From a virus, in the IMG/VR virus record IMGVR_UViG_3300037151_000077, positions 1 to 52,233 of that record: a stretch of 52,233 nt of DNA; one strand, given 5' to 3'. A program made the position numbers and the translations under genes. The notes beneath the pieces are model-generated. The model ran no database searches. It saw only the letters and a program-made list of their open reading frames with translations, and was not told the DNA's origin. Position 1 is the first letter of the stretch. Each line of letters begins with the position of its first letter. Positions 14,330-22,998 of this stretch are shown here, one piece after another.

Positions 14330-14848
14330 GTGAATCTGGCTTTATACGCAAGGGTTTCCAAAGCTCACACCCATCAGGACCCGGAAGCTCAGCTCCAACC
14401 GCTTCGCGCTATGTGCGCAAGTCGCGGCTGGGTGATAGCCAAGGAATATGTCGATCACGGCTGGAGCGGAGCCAAAGAATCAAGACCAGCGCTCGATTCA
14501 ATGATGGCGGATGCCCAGCGTGGCTTTAAGGACTTCGAGGCTGTCGCGGTCTGGAAATTTGACCGTTTCGCTCGTTCTACCAAGCATCTCCTCAAAGCGC
14601 TCGAAACCTTCCAGGGACTCGGAATTGCCTTCATCTCTCTCACCGAATCCGTCGACACCAGCACTCCCTACGGCAAGTTGGTTTTTACCATCCTCGGCGC
14701 CGTCGCAGAGCTCGAACGCAGTCTTATCGCTGAACGCATCAAGAACGGAATGAAGAAATCGGGCGCGAAAAAGCCCGGACGGAAGATCGGAAAATGCGGT
14801 CCTTCGAAGTCAACGCTGTGGAGACAGTCAAAACTGAATTCGTTGTGA
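14330..14848 (+). CDS. serine recombinase (resolvase/invertase type), short C-terminus
   Basis: 172 residues from GTG at 14330. The catalytic domain is clear: LYARVS with the nucleophilic Ser at residue 10, RGWVIAKEYVDHGWSG, FDRFARS with the expected arginines near 80-84, and a long helix E (GAVAELERSLIAERIKNGM). After PGRKIGKCG only about 15 residues remain (SKSTLWRQSKLNSL), where resolvases carry a full helix-turn-helix. DNA binding may therefore be weakened or supplied otherwise. Acts on DNA as a dimer or tetramer. A second, tyrosine-type integrase lies at 49489-50688, so this enzyme may invert or resolve rather than integrate. Confidence 0.85.
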   Translation: MNLALYARVSKAHTHQDPEAQLQPLRAMCASRGWVIAKEYVDHGWSGAKESRPALDSMMADAQRGFKDFEAVAVWKFDRFARSTKHLLKALETFQGLGIAFISLTESVDTSTPYGKLVFTILGAVAELERSLIAERIKNGMKKSGAKKPGRKIGKCGPSKSTLWRQSKLNSL

Positions 14849-15123
14849 TCCCGTGGATCGATAGACGTCCAACGGAGCCGTGGCAGGAACAATCGATGGC
14901 AAGTAGCGCCATCATCATCTGCCCAGACCTTTTTGTTGCGCAACTTCCGCAGATGGGTCCATCTCGCCGCCGAGCTCCTCGTCGCGCTCATGCATCGCGG
15001 CGCCACGCGTACAAGCAAACCTCGATGTGTCGAGCATGCCTCGACGGCAAGCATGCGACCTGCGTTTCGGCCGAGTGCAACTGTATCCATCGAGTAAACC
15101 ATTGGATTTGGAGCACAAATTGA
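14845..15123 (+). CDS. small Cys/His cluster protein
   Basis: About 92 residues if started at the GTG that overlaps the recombinase stop (GTGA); alternatives are ATG 14794 inside the recombinase or ATG 14896 behind AGGAAC. The C-terminus holds CRACLDGKHATCVSAECNCIH, a dense zinc-ligand cluster found in small phage and actinobacterial-type proteins. The middle is Arg-rich (SRRRAPRRAHASRR). Function unknown. Confidence 0.5.
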   Translation: MIPWIDRRPTEPWQEQSMASSAIIICPDLFVAQLPQMGPSRRRAPRRAHASRRHAYKQTSMCRACLDGKHATCVSAECNCIHRVNHWIWSTN

Positions 15124-15428
15124 GAATCGGACCCAGCAACTTCCGTAAGCACGTAGTGATCACGTGTATCCCGCTTGTCGGCCGTCGTGCTGTACGCCGC
15201 CGCGTCGCACCTGCAGGGCAGCTGATTACGCCGGAAGGTCTTGACGGCATCCTCGAGCAGGAAGCCGGAATCGTAGAGCGGTTCTTTCCTGGCGCGGAGT
15301 TTCGCCTGGTCGAGTTGCGCGATGGCAATTTCAATTTCATTCAGCTGACGCCAGCCGAGATACCAGCGGCCGATGGCGCCGCGGCCAGTGCGCTGCAGCA
15401 TGTAGAGCAAAGCGAACATGCCAGTTAG
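15120..15428 (+). CDS. hypothetical protein, probable TTG start
   Basis: 102 residues if it starts at TTG 15120, which overlaps the previous stop as TTGA; the open frame extends further upstream but without good starts. Sequence: RIGPSNFRKHVVITCIPLVG, then GLDGILEQEAGIVERFFPGAEFRLVELRDGNFNF. No family recognised. It ends eleven bases inside the HNH gene. Confidence 0.5.
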   Translation: MRIGPSNFRKHVVITCIPLVGRRAVRRRVAPAGQLITPEGLDGILEQEAGIVERFFPGAEFRLVELRDGNFNFIQLTPAEIPAADGAAASALQHVEQSEHAS

Positions 15429-15801
15429 AGCATTTCGTCCTTACGCCGTTGATCATGTGGTGCGTCGTCACGTGATCGATGTGCAGCGATCCAATGATCC
15501 GATTCGAAAGCTGTACCAGACAAAGATCTGGCGAGCCGTTCGCCGGATAGTGTTGGCACGCGACCCGATGTGCATGATGTGCACCGAGCGAGATCGGCTT
15601 TCGCCTGGGGATCAACTCATCATTGAGCTCAGCACAGTAGTCCACCACGTGATCCCAGCGCGCAAGTACATCGACCAGCACGGCGGCGATGAGAGCGTGT
15701 TCTATGACGACACTAACCTTGAGGGCGTCTGCAAGCCTTGCCATGATGCCCATACTGCAAAAGAAGTCGGCTTTGCCCCGCGGGTTAGCAATGGTGCTTA
15801 A
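15418..15801 (+). CDS. HNH endonuclease next to terminase
   Basis: 127 residues. It contains the IWRAVRRIVLARDPMCMMC zinc knuckle, VVHHVIPARKY (the HH of HNH, near residues 79-83), DDTNLEGVCKPCHDAHT (N and H plus the second Cys pair). This is the classic HNH family found directly upstream of HK97-type terminase genes, where the endonuclease assists TerL in cutting cos ends. Position and motifs agree. Confidence 0.9.
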   Translation: MPVRAFRPYAVDHVVRRHVIDVQRSNDPIRKLYQTKIWRAVRRIVLARDPMCMMCTERDRLSPGDQLIIELSTVVHHVIPARKYIDQHGGDESVFYDDTNLEGVCKPCHDAHTAKEVGFAPRVSNGA

Positions 15802-15818
15802 ACCCAATGGAATCTATA

Positions 15819-15840
15819 GGGGGTAGGGGGTTCAATCTCT
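15819..15840 (+). promoter_or_regulatory. candidate cos/packaging region
   Basis: Two runs of five G separated by TA (GGGGGTAGGGGG), followed by TTCAATCTCT, between the HNH and small-terminase genes. Phages with HNH-TerS-TerL order often have a G-rich cohesive-end site exactly here. No experiment or alignment supports the cut position. Confidence 0.4.
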
Positions 15841-15845
15841 AGGCT

Positions 15846-15876
15846 CGGCGCCTCCAAAACCGCTCGCCGGGTTTTT
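15846..15876 (+). terminator. possible terminator before small terminase
   Basis: CGGCG (15846-15850) and CGCCG (15865-15869) can pair around a 14-base loop, followed by GGTTTTT. The short stem and long loop make this a weak candidate. Confidence 0.3.
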
Positions 15877-15929
15877 GCGTGCGTCTCCCGTTCGCAAGAT
15901 TTTGGGCATTTTTAAATTTTTGATGATTT

Positions 15930-16337
15930 ATGCCGCAACGAAGAGTTTCAACCAAAGCTTTGAAAGCGCGCGGAGCTTTTCTCCGCCATCCCGAACGTGC
16001 GCGAGCGCGAGCTCGTGAGCCGAAGTACACAGGACCTCTTGGCGCTCCACCAGAAAAGATGTCTATCGCTCGCAAGGCATTGTGGGCCGAACTTTCCGCC
16101 ATTGTTCCTGAAGGCGTTCCCGAAAAATCCGATCGCTGGATGTTCGAGGTGCTGGTTTGTCTGATGGAAGACTTCCGAAAAGGAATAGCGCGCGGCGGGG
16201 ACGTAAGCCAGCTGCTAAACCTGCTCGCAAAGTTAGGAATGACGCCGTCCGATCGAAGCCGCGTCACACCAAACGCGCCGCCATCTCCGCAGAAAGACAA
16301 GTGGGCAGAATTCGCGCAGCCTGCGAAGACGCAGTAG
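15930..16337 (+). CDS. terS: terminase small subunit
   Basis: 135 residues. Basic N-terminus (PQRRVSTKALKARGAFLRHPERARARAREP), then PLGAPPEKMSIARKALWAELSAIVPEGV, typical of P27-like small terminases, and a helical oligomerisation part (DRWMFEVLVCLMEDFRKGI). It should form the ring that recognises the packaging site and recruits TerL. The gene lies between the HNH gene and TerL, as expected. Confidence 0.8.
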   Translation: MPQRRVSTKALKARGAFLRHPERARARAREPKYTGPLGAPPEKMSIARKALWAELSAIVPEGVPEKSDRWMFEVLVCLMEDFRKGIARGGDVSQLLNLLAKLGMTPSDRSRVTPNAPPSPQKDKWAEFAQPAKTQ

Positions 16338-18166
16338 AAACAGATGCTTCGCCACATGTCACTTCATCGCATCGCTACATCGCTGCTGTTCTTGACGGGA
16401 GCATTCCTTCCTGCAAGTGGGTGCGTCTCGCCTGCGAACGTCAGCTCCGCGATCTCAAGCAATCTGAAGACGAAGCTTTTCCGTATCGATTCGACAACGC
16501 TGCAGCAGAGAAGGTTTGCAGATTCGTTGAACTCAGTCCACACATTAAAGGTAAGCGGTTTGCCGGCCAGCTCATCCATCTCGAAGACTGGCAATGCTTC
16601 ATTCTCACCACGGTTTTCGGATGGCTCCACAAATTCACCAAGCTCCGTCGTTTCCGCCGGGCTTATTCGGAGATCGCGAAGGGAAACGGGAAATCCGCAC
16701 TCACGTCGGCCGTATCGAACTACATGGCCTTTGCAGAAGGCGAGCCCGGGGCTGAGGTCTACTCGGCAGCGACCAATCGAGACCAGGCTAAGGTGGTCTG
16801 GTCCGTATCCCACGCCATGCTTCGTGCGATGCCGGACTTCTGCGAACGCGCCGGCGTCCATCCAGCTGCGCACTCGATCGATCAGATTGCCACAAACTCT
16901 TTCTTCCGCGCGCTCAGTCAAGATGCCAACTCAGCCGAAGGGAAGATCCCCTATTTCGTCTGCGTCGACGAGCTCCACGCCCATCCTACCCGCGACCTCT
17001 ACGACAACCTCGACACTGCGAATGGCAAGCGCGACGGATCTCTGCTCTGGGCAATCACCACGGCCGGCAGCGATCGCGCCGGGATCTGCTACGAGGTCCG
17101 CAGCTACATCCTCAAGATTCTTGAATGCGTCGTACAGGACGACTCTGTCTTTGGAATCGTTTACACCATCGACGATGAGGACGAATGGTTCGCGGGCCCG
17201 GAAGTGTGGCGCAAAGCGAATCCGAACTGGGGCATCTCCGTCGACCCCTTCGAAATCGGAACGAAGATCCAGCGCGCGCTTCAGGTCAGCAGCTCTCAGC
17301 CTACGATCCAGACCAAGCACCTTAATAAATGGGTCAATGCCGATCACGCATGGATGGACATGCAGCGCTGGGCGAAATGCGCAGACGCTGCGCTCGAGGA
17401 AACCGCTTTCTCCGGGAAGCAGTCCATCCTCGGTCTCGATCTTGCTTCCAAGCTCGATCTCCTCGCCAAGCTCAAACTGTTCTGGAAAGACATTCCGCTC
17501 ACCGTCGCAACTGAATCGTGCGGGCAGGGCCAGTGCGACGCGAAAGATTGCAAGAATGTCGCCCTTCTTTTTCGCACCAGCAACGCAAAACACATCTGCG
17601 AGACTCACCGCAACCGGATCCTCGAGCACAAAACCTCGAAGCGTCATTACTACGCCTTTGGTGATTACTGGACTCCCGAGGAACGAGTCGAAAAGTCCGC
17701 GAATTCGCAATATAAGGGATGGGTCATCGATGAACACCTTCACACCTGCCCGGGCGAGACAAATGATTACGACATAGTAGAGGACTCGATCCGCGCCGAC
17801 TGCCGAGAGTTCGAGGTTCTCGAAGTTGCACACGATCAGTACCAGGCCGTGACCCTCGTGAATCACCTGGGACCCGAGGGAATCGTGATGGTCGAGGTCC
17901 CGCAGCTTCCGAAGTACCTTTCGGAACCGATGAAGGAACTCGAGGCCGCAGTCTATGACGGCCGCTTCCACTTCGACGGCGACCCGGTTCTTACCTGGGC
18001 GGTTTCAAACGTTGTCTGTCATCGCGATAAAAACGACAACTTGTTCCCGACAAAAGAGACTTACGACAAAAAGATCGATCCTGTGACGGCTCTTCTCACT
18101 GCGCTCAACCGCGTTATGGCCACACCCGACAGTGACGGCGGCGACGCGAAGTTTGTCTTTATCTAG
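16301..18166 (+). CDS. terL: terminase large subunit (HK97 type)
   Basis: 621 residues from GTG 16301 (37 bases inside terS); the frame is open back to an ATG at 16157, but the alignable part begins with RYIAAVLDGSIPSCKWVRLACERQL. Walker A is AKGNGKSA around residues 126-133 and Walker B is FVCVDELHAH near 219-228. The nuclease domain starts with GLDLASKLDL near 380. Within that domain lies a Cys/His-rich insert (CGQGQCDAKDC ... HICETH, DNA about 17515-17612) that I do not expect in the family. It powers DNA packaging at the portal and cuts concatemers. Confidence 0.92.
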   Translation: MGRIRAACEDAVETDASPHVTSSHRYIAAVLDGSIPSCKWVRLACERQLRDLKQSEDEAFPYRFDNAAAEKVCRFVELSPHIKGKRFAGQLIHLEDWQCFILTTVFGWLHKFTKLRRFRRAYSEIAKGNGKSALTSAVSNYMAFAEGEPGAEVYSAATNRDQAKVVWSVSHAMLRAMPDFCERAGVHPAAHSIDQIATNSFFRALSQDANSAEGKIPYFVCVDELHAHPTRDLYDNLDTANGKRDGSLLWAITTAGSDRAGICYEVRSYILKILECVVQDDSVFGIVYTIDDEDEWFAGPEVWRKANPNWGISVDPFEIGTKIQRALQVSSSQPTIQTKHLNKWVNADHAWMDMQRWAKCADAALEETAFSGKQSILGLDLASKLDLLAKLKLFWKDIPLTVATESCGQGQCDAKDCKNVALLFRTSNAKHICETHRNRILEHKTSKRHYYAFGDYWTPEERVEKSANSQYKGWVIDEHLHTCPGETNDYDIVEDSIRADCREFEVLEVAHDQYQAVTLVNHLGPEGIVMVEVPQLPKYLSEPMKELEAAVYDGRFHFDGDPVLTWAVSNVVCHRDKNDNLFPTKETYDKKIDPVTALLTALNRVMATPDSDGGDAKFVFI

Positions 18167-18173
18167 GTCCTCT

Positions 18174-18335
18174 ATGAACCGATTCACCACGATTTCCGCT
18201 CTTCTCGGCTTTGGACTGCTCGTCGCCGGCGCGGGCTGGATCTATTGGCCCGCGGCGCCGATCGTTGCCGGAGTGCTTTTGCTTGTCGCCGCGCATGGTT
18301 CGATGCGCATGCCTACCGCACCTCACGAAAACTAA
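18174..18335 (+). CDS. small two-helix membrane protein
   Basis: 53 residues from the ATG at 18174, ending directly before the portal start. Two hydrophobic segments (ISALLGFGLLVAGAGWIYW and APIVAGVLLLVAAHG) separated by a Pro turn. Tiny membrane proteins between terL and portal are common in siphoviruses. Function unknown. Confidence 0.7.
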   Translation: MNRFTTISALLGFGLLVAGAGWIYWPAAPIVAGVLLLVAAHGSMRMPTAPHEN

Positions 18336-20114
18336 ATGCCAAAAACCTTATCTGTACGCCGTGCGTTCAGCCAGTTCATCGGGAGCGCCGTTGGCTTTCG
18401 CGCCGATGCCGGGCTTGGAATTGTTGGCTCACCTTCGCCCGACTCCGATTACTGGTATCACGGTGTCGGGCAACGCAGCGCCGCCGGTCCTAATGTGTCC
18501 GCTGGTAGCGCTATTCGCCTGGCGGCCGTGTTTGCGTGTACCCGAGTTTGCGCGGAGACGCTCAGCTCGCTTCCGATTGCCATCTATCGCGAACTAAAGA
18601 GCGGAGGCCGCGAACCGGCGAAAGATCATCCAGCGCAGCAACTGTTTCTCGAACCAAATCCGTGGCAAACGGGCATGGAGTTTTTCGAGATGATGCAGGC
18701 CCACCTCGAACTCCGAGGCAATGCCTATGCGCTGAAAGTTACTGGCAACGGGCGGGCGATCGATCAGCTCATCCCGCTGCATCCGGATCGAGTACGGGTC
18801 TACTTATTGCCAGACAACCGGCTCCGCTATGAAGTGACGGCCTATTCCTCAGGGCAAATTGACCGTTACTCCCAGGATGAAATTCTGCATCTTCGCGGTT
18901 GGACCATGGACGGCATCATGGGCATGAGTACGATCAGTGCCGGCGCCGAAGTAATTGGCGTGGGACTCGCGCAACAGCAACATCGCGCCAGCTATTTCCG
19001 CAATAATGCCGTGCCGGGACTTGCTGTCGAGGGTCCCAAGGTAAATCCCGAGGCGGAGGAGTTAATGCGCAATTCCCTCTCCGAGGGATTCAACGGTGCG
19101 AACTCGTTCAAGGCGATGATCGTACCTCCGGGCAGGACGGTCAAAGTACTTGGGCTGACGAACAAAGATTCGCAGCTGATTGAGGCCTCCGGAGCCACAC
19201 GCACGGAGATCGCGGGAATGTTTCGCGTCCCGCCACACAAGATCGGCGATCTCTCTAGAGGTACGTTTTCCAACATCGAGCAACAAAATATCGAGTTCGC
19301 AACCGACTGCATGCGGCCGCGCATCGTGAGATTCGAACGGCGGCTGGATCGCGACATCGTAGCGTCGCTCGGTGCGTACGAATCGGCATCTGGTGAGTAT
19401 TTCGTCACCTTCGCCATGGACGCCCTCTTCCGCGGCGACATGAAGAGCCGATACGAGGCGTACCAGCTCGGATGTCAGACTTGGCTGATCCGCAATGAAG
19501 CGCGTGCTGCCGAGGGGTTAAACCCAATCGACGGATTCGACGAGCCGCTGGTGCCGGTCAACATGGAAACCGTCAGCCAGGCGCAGAAGCGGAGCGACGC
19601 AAATATCGCGGCGAAGACGTCTCCCGACGACACGCCGGACGATGCCGTGACGGAAAATAACATGGATGACGCCGGCGGATCGCCAGAAACGCCGGGACCT
19701 GTCGACACCATCGAGGACGAACAGAACGCGCGGCTAGTCGACACAAAACTCCGCGCGCTCGCGATTGCCTCTGCCAGCCGCATCGTGCGCAGAGAAGTGA
19801 AAGGGCTGACACGTCTTCTCGATCGCGGGCTTGGCTCGAATGATCACAACCAGGAGCAGCTGAATCGCGAGGTCATGCAGTTTTACGAGCTGCTGGCTCC
19901 AGTCATCGCCGATGCCATGGTGCTCCCATTGGCTAGGGCCACAGATTATTGCCGAGGGCATGCTGGGCTGATTACGGGCGCAAAAACGGGCGCCATCCCG
20001 ATGCTCATCGACGTTTTTGAAGAAGAAGAACCCGCCGCCCTGGCCGATCTAGTGATGGGCGAACGGCGAGAGACAAAAAAACCGAAATCCGAAAGAGGAG
20101 TCCTGATCTCATGA
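18336..20114 (+). CDS. portal protein (HK97 family)
   Basis: 592 residues. Hallmarks are SAIRLAAVFACTRVCAETLSSLPIAIY near 65-90, PNPWQTGMEFFEMMQAHLELRGNAY, QLIPLHPDRVRVY, and the C-terminal core with RTEIAGMFRVPPHKIGDLSRGTFSNIEQQNIEF. It forms the dodecameric channel at the head vertex. It is longer than HK97 portal because of an acidic linker and a helical tail after about residue 415 (TSPDDTPDDAVTENNMDD, then RIVRREVKGLTRLLDRG). ATGA-type overlap with the protease gene. Confidence 0.92.
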   Translation: MPKTLSVRRAFSQFIGSAVGFRADAGLGIVGSPSPDSDYWYHGVGQRSAAGPNVSAGSAIRLAAVFACTRVCAETLSSLPIAIYRELKSGGREPAKDHPAQQLFLEPNPWQTGMEFFEMMQAHLELRGNAYALKVTGNGRAIDQLIPLHPDRVRVYLLPDNRLRYEVTAYSSGQIDRYSQDEILHLRGWTMDGIMGMSTISAGAEVIGVGLAQQQHRASYFRNNAVPGLAVEGPKVNPEAEELMRNSLSEGFNGANSFKAMIVPPGRTVKVLGLTNKDSQLIEASGATRTEIAGMFRVPPHKIGDLSRGTFSNIEQQNIEFATDCMRPRIVRFERRLDRDIVASLGAYESASGEYFVTFAMDALFRGDMKSRYEAYQLGCQTWLIRNEARAAEGLNPIDGFDEPLVPVNMETVSQAQKRSDANIAAKTSPDDTPDDAVTENNMDDAGGSPETPGPVDTIEDEQNARLVDTKLRALAIASASRIVRREVKGLTRLLDRGLGSNDHNQEQLNREVMQFYELLAPVIADAMVLPLARATDYCRGHAGLITGAKTGAIPMLIDVFEEEEPAALADLVMGERRETKKPKSERGVLIS

Positions 20115-21394
20115 AATACGCACGCATTGTTGCCGAATTCTACCGAACCGAGTGGGCTCTCCGCGAAGAAACATGTTTCGCAATGCAAGAACTTATCCGG
20201 CTGCAGGCCTTCGAAGGCCTGAAGTGGACGGCTGAGGAAATTCGCGAACGCATCGAAGCGGCCAATTCCGCTAATGGATACGCGCAGGAACATGTGCTTG
20301 GCCCTTACTTCGTCGCGGGCGAAGGTCTCTGCACATCGATGCAGGCAGCCAACGGCAAGCGCGCTTCGGCGGCGCCCGGGAGCGTGGCCGTCATTCCCGT
20401 GTACGGAATTATTTCCCAGCGCATGAACATGATGTCCCAGATCTCCGGCGCCGGCGGAACCTCGATCGAGAAACTGACCGCACAATTTCGCCAGGCCCTC
20501 GGGGATACGAACTGCAAAGCCATCGTGTTCGATGTGGATTCACCCGGGGGAAGCGTCAACGGCGTAATGGAGCTGGCTACCGAGATCTTCAACGCTCGCG
20601 CCCAGAAGCCGATTACCGCGGTCGTGAACTCCATGGCTTGTAGCGCAGCCTATTGGTTGGCCTCGGCGGCGAGCGACGTCGTCTGCAGCCCTAGCGGGCA
20701 GGCCGGATCGATCGGCGTTTTCATGATTCACCAGGACGCCTCCGAGGCCTATGCCAAAGAGGGAATCAAGAACACGATCATCAAGGCTGGGAAGTACAAG
20801 ACCGAAGGCAACCCGTATGAGCCTTTGTCCGACGACGCGCGAGCGGCTCTGCTCTCGAGTGTGGAGGGCTATTACAGCATGTTCGTGAAAGCCGTGGCGC
20901 AAAACCGCGGAGCCACACAGGCGGCAGTTCGCGACGGCTTTGGCCAGGGCCGCAGTGTGCTCGCAACCGATGCGGTGAAACAGGACCTCGTCGACCGCGT
21001 GGGAACCATGGATGATGTTCTCGGAAAATACGGCGTGAAACCGGGCTCCTCCTCCTCCTCGATGGCGGCGGCCGAGGTTCAGCCAGACCCCGAAACGGAC
21101 GCGCCCGTTCCTACGAGTCGTGGAGAAAAACTCGCCGCTCGTATCAAAGCCGACGACGAGCTGGACGAAAATGACTCGCCATGCGGCTGTGATGCCCTCG
21201 GCGGGAAGAATTGCAAAGCCTGCCAGGCCTGCGAAAACGAAGACGCAGCGGACAAAGCTGACAACGAAATAGGCTGTGCCTGCGGCTGTGATGCCTGCAA
21301 GGCCTGCGAGGGTAAGGCGGAAGATATGGCTTCAGCTCGAGCACAGGCGGCCGTAAATATGGGCCGCCGGCGAAGACAGCTGCATCTTTTGTAA
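20111..21394 (+). CDS. S49/SppA-type capsid maturation protease with Cys-rich C-terminal tail
   Basis: 427 residues. The peptidase core includes GSVAVIPVYGIIS (90-102), IVFDVDSPGGSVNG (138-151), NSMACSAAYWLASAA with Ser178 as likely nucleophile, AGSIGVFMIH, and AGKYKTEGNPYEPLS with the general-base Lys at 228 or 230. In HK97-like phages this enzyme sits between portal and capsid and trims the capsid delta domain. Unusually, residues about 355-400 carry ten cysteines in two blocks (CGCDALGGKNCKACQAC and CACGCDACKAC), like a metal-binding module. Coupled to the portal gene by a four-base overlap. Confidence 0.88.
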   Translation: MKYARIVAEFYRTEWALREETCFAMQELIRLQAFEGLKWTAEEIRERIEAANSANGYAQEHVLGPYFVAGEGLCTSMQAANGKRASAAPGSVAVIPVYGIISQRMNMMSQISGAGGTSIEKLTAQFRQALGDTNCKAIVFDVDSPGGSVNGVMELATEIFNARAQKPITAVVNSMACSAAYWLASAASDVVCSPSGQAGSIGVFMIHQDASEAYAKEGIKNTIIKAGKYKTEGNPYEPLSDDARAALLSSVEGYYSMFVKAVAQNRGATQAAVRDGFGQGRSVLATDAVKQDLVDRVGTMDDVLGKYGVKPGSSSSSMAAAEVQPDPETDAPVPTSRGEKLAARIKADDELDENDSPCGCDALGGKNCKACQACENEDAADKADNEIGCACGCDACKACEGKAEDMASARAQAAVNMGRRRRQLHLL

Positions 21395-21417
21395 TCGCCT
21401 GAACAATTCAATTTTTC

Positions 21418-21450
21418 AAGGCTCCGACTGCCGACGCAGCGGGGCTTTTC
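21418..21450 (+). terminator. hairpin/terminator between protease and capsid genes
   Basis: AAGGCTCCG pairs with CGGGGCTTT (nine pairs, two G-U) and inside it CTGC pairs with GCAG around CGAC, followed by TTTTCT. A stable stem with a T-rich end in the 140-base gap before the capsid gene. No strong promoter seen between it and the capsid ribosome site at 21525. Confidence 0.5.
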
Positions 21451-21534
21451 TATTGCAGCAAAACCGCGGCTTCCAATCCATCGATTGAACGGTCTCCGGC
21501 GCTCTACCGAACAAAATTCGCAAGGAGACATCCA

Positions 21535-22980
21535 ATGAAAACGATAAGCATTGATGCCATCCGCCAGCGCAAGGTCGAAGTCGAGGCCAAAATCGCGGGC
21601 GTGATCGAAGCAAACCAGAAGCTGTATGACACTGCCAGCGCGGCAGGGCGCGATCTGACGGCGGACGAAGCCGGCCAGTTCGATGCCAACACTGCTTCCA
21701 TGAAGCCCTTGAAGGCCGAACTGGGCCGCCAGGACTTTTTCCTCACCGAAATCGCGAGCAAACTCGAACGCGAGAGAAACACGCCCGGCGTTGTTGTCCT
21801 TCCGGACGGCAAAACCGCTGCGGACCCGAAAGCGCGCAAGGACGGTTTCCGTTCCTTTGGCGAGCATTTGCAGTCTGTGGCGATGGCGGGACGCGGCGCA
21901 CGTCCGGATCCGCGCCTCATGTTCGGCGAACTCGACAGCCAGGGCAACTTCAAGGCTGCGGGCGGCTCCGATGGCGCCATGAACGAAGGCGTTCCTTCCG
22001 AGGGCGGGTTCCTGGTGGGTGCGGATTCGAGCGAGAAGATTTACCAACGCACCTATTCGACGGGCTCGATCGTCAGCAAGTGCCAACGTCAACCGATCAG
22101 CGCGGCTTCGAACCGCCTAAAGCTGAAAGTTGTCGACGAAGATTCACGTGCGGATGGCAGTCGTATGGGTGGAGTTTTGGCCTTCTGGCAGAACGAAGCA
22201 GATACGTTCCTGTCCAGCCGTCCGAAGTTTCGCCAGATCGAACTGGCCCTCAATAAGCTGACGGCCCTGGTTTACGCCACGGACGAACTGCTCGAGGATT
22301 CGGCCGCTTTGGAAGCTTGGATCATGAGCAACCTGCCGACCGAACTCAACTTCCGGTTGGAAGATGCGATCTTCAACGGAACCGGCGTCGGACAGCCCGA
22401 TGGAATTCTAAATTCCCAGGCGCTGCTCTCGCTGACTCCGGGCAACACCGCCACCGTGGTCACTGCTACGGATGTTCTGGCGATGTGGTCGCGCTTCTGG
22501 CATCCAGGGCTGCAAGGCTCCATTGCCGGTATCTCCACCGAGAACCTCACTGCCGGCAGCGTGGGCGGACAGCCCGGCGCAGCCTGGTTCATCGATCAGA
22601 GCGTAATTCCTCAGCTCTTCTCGATGACTTTGGGCAGCGGAACCGCGGTAATTCTGCTCTATCATCCGCCCGGGTACATGGGCTTGCCTGGTCAGTACGG
22701 CCAGTTGCTCGGACTGCCGGTGATCCCGACCGAACACAATGCCGCGTTGGGCACGGTCGGCGACATCGTCCTCGCCGACATGTCGCAATATCTGCTCGCG
22801 GACAAGGGCGCGGTGCAAGCGGCCGCTTCCATGCATGTTCGTTTCGTCTATGACGAAATGACGTTCCGCTTCACTTACAGGGCAGACGGAGAGACCACCT
22901 GGAAAAAGCCTTTGACCCCGAAGAACGGCGGCAACACGCTCTCGCCGTTCCTCGCACTGGCCAGCGGCGCCAACCGGTAA
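21535..22980 (+). CDS. major capsid protein (HK97 fold)
   Basis: 481 residues with a good ribosome site (GCAAGGAGACATCC). Residues 1 to about 100 are a helical delta (scaffold) domain (RQRKVEVEAKIAGVIEANQ). The coat part begins near EGVPSEGGFLVGADSSEKIYQ and shows classic HK97 features: FRQIELALNKLTALVYATDELLEDS, FRLEDAIFNGTGVGQPDGIL, and a C-terminal MTFRFTYRADGETTWKKPLTP. Expected to be cleaved after the delta domain by the upstream protease. Flanked on both sides by hairpins, suggesting separate control of its transcript. Confidence 0.95.
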   Translation: MKTISIDAIRQRKVEVEAKIAGVIEANQKLYDTASAAGRDLTADEAGQFDANTASMKPLKAELGRQDFFLTEIASKLERERNTPGVVVLPDGKTAADPKARKDGFRSFGEHLQSVAMAGRGARPDPRLMFGELDSQGNFKAAGGSDGAMNEGVPSEGGFLVGADSSEKIYQRTYSTGSIVSKCQRQPISAASNRLKLKVVDEDSRADGSRMGGVLAFWQNEADTFLSSRPKFRQIELALNKLTALVYATDELLEDSAALEAWIMSNLPTELNFRLEDAIFNGTGVGQPDGILNSQALLSLTPGNTATVVTATDVLAMWSRFWHPGLQGSIAGISTENLTAGSVGGQPGAAWFIDQSVIPQLFSMTLGSGTAVILLYHPPGYMGLPGQYGQLLGLPVIPTEHNAALGTVGDIVLADMSQYLLADKGAVQAAASMHVRFVYDEMTFRFTYRADGETTWKKPLTPKNGGNTLSPFLALASGANR

Positions 22981-22998
22981 CTCATTCGTTCGTTTCCG

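Noticed and set aside
16344-17777. 477-codon plus-strand frame inside the large terminase
   Set aside because: Ser/Arg/Pro-rich out-of-frame reading of the terminase gene with no motif; the terminase frame has both Walker motifs.
16931-17971. 346-codon minus-strand frame
   Set aside because: Antisense shadow of the terminase gene; no ribosome site and no recognisable domain.
21079-22092. 337-codon minus-strand frame
   Set aside because: Crosses the protease end, the terminator hairpin and the capsid start on the opposite strand; no support as a gene.
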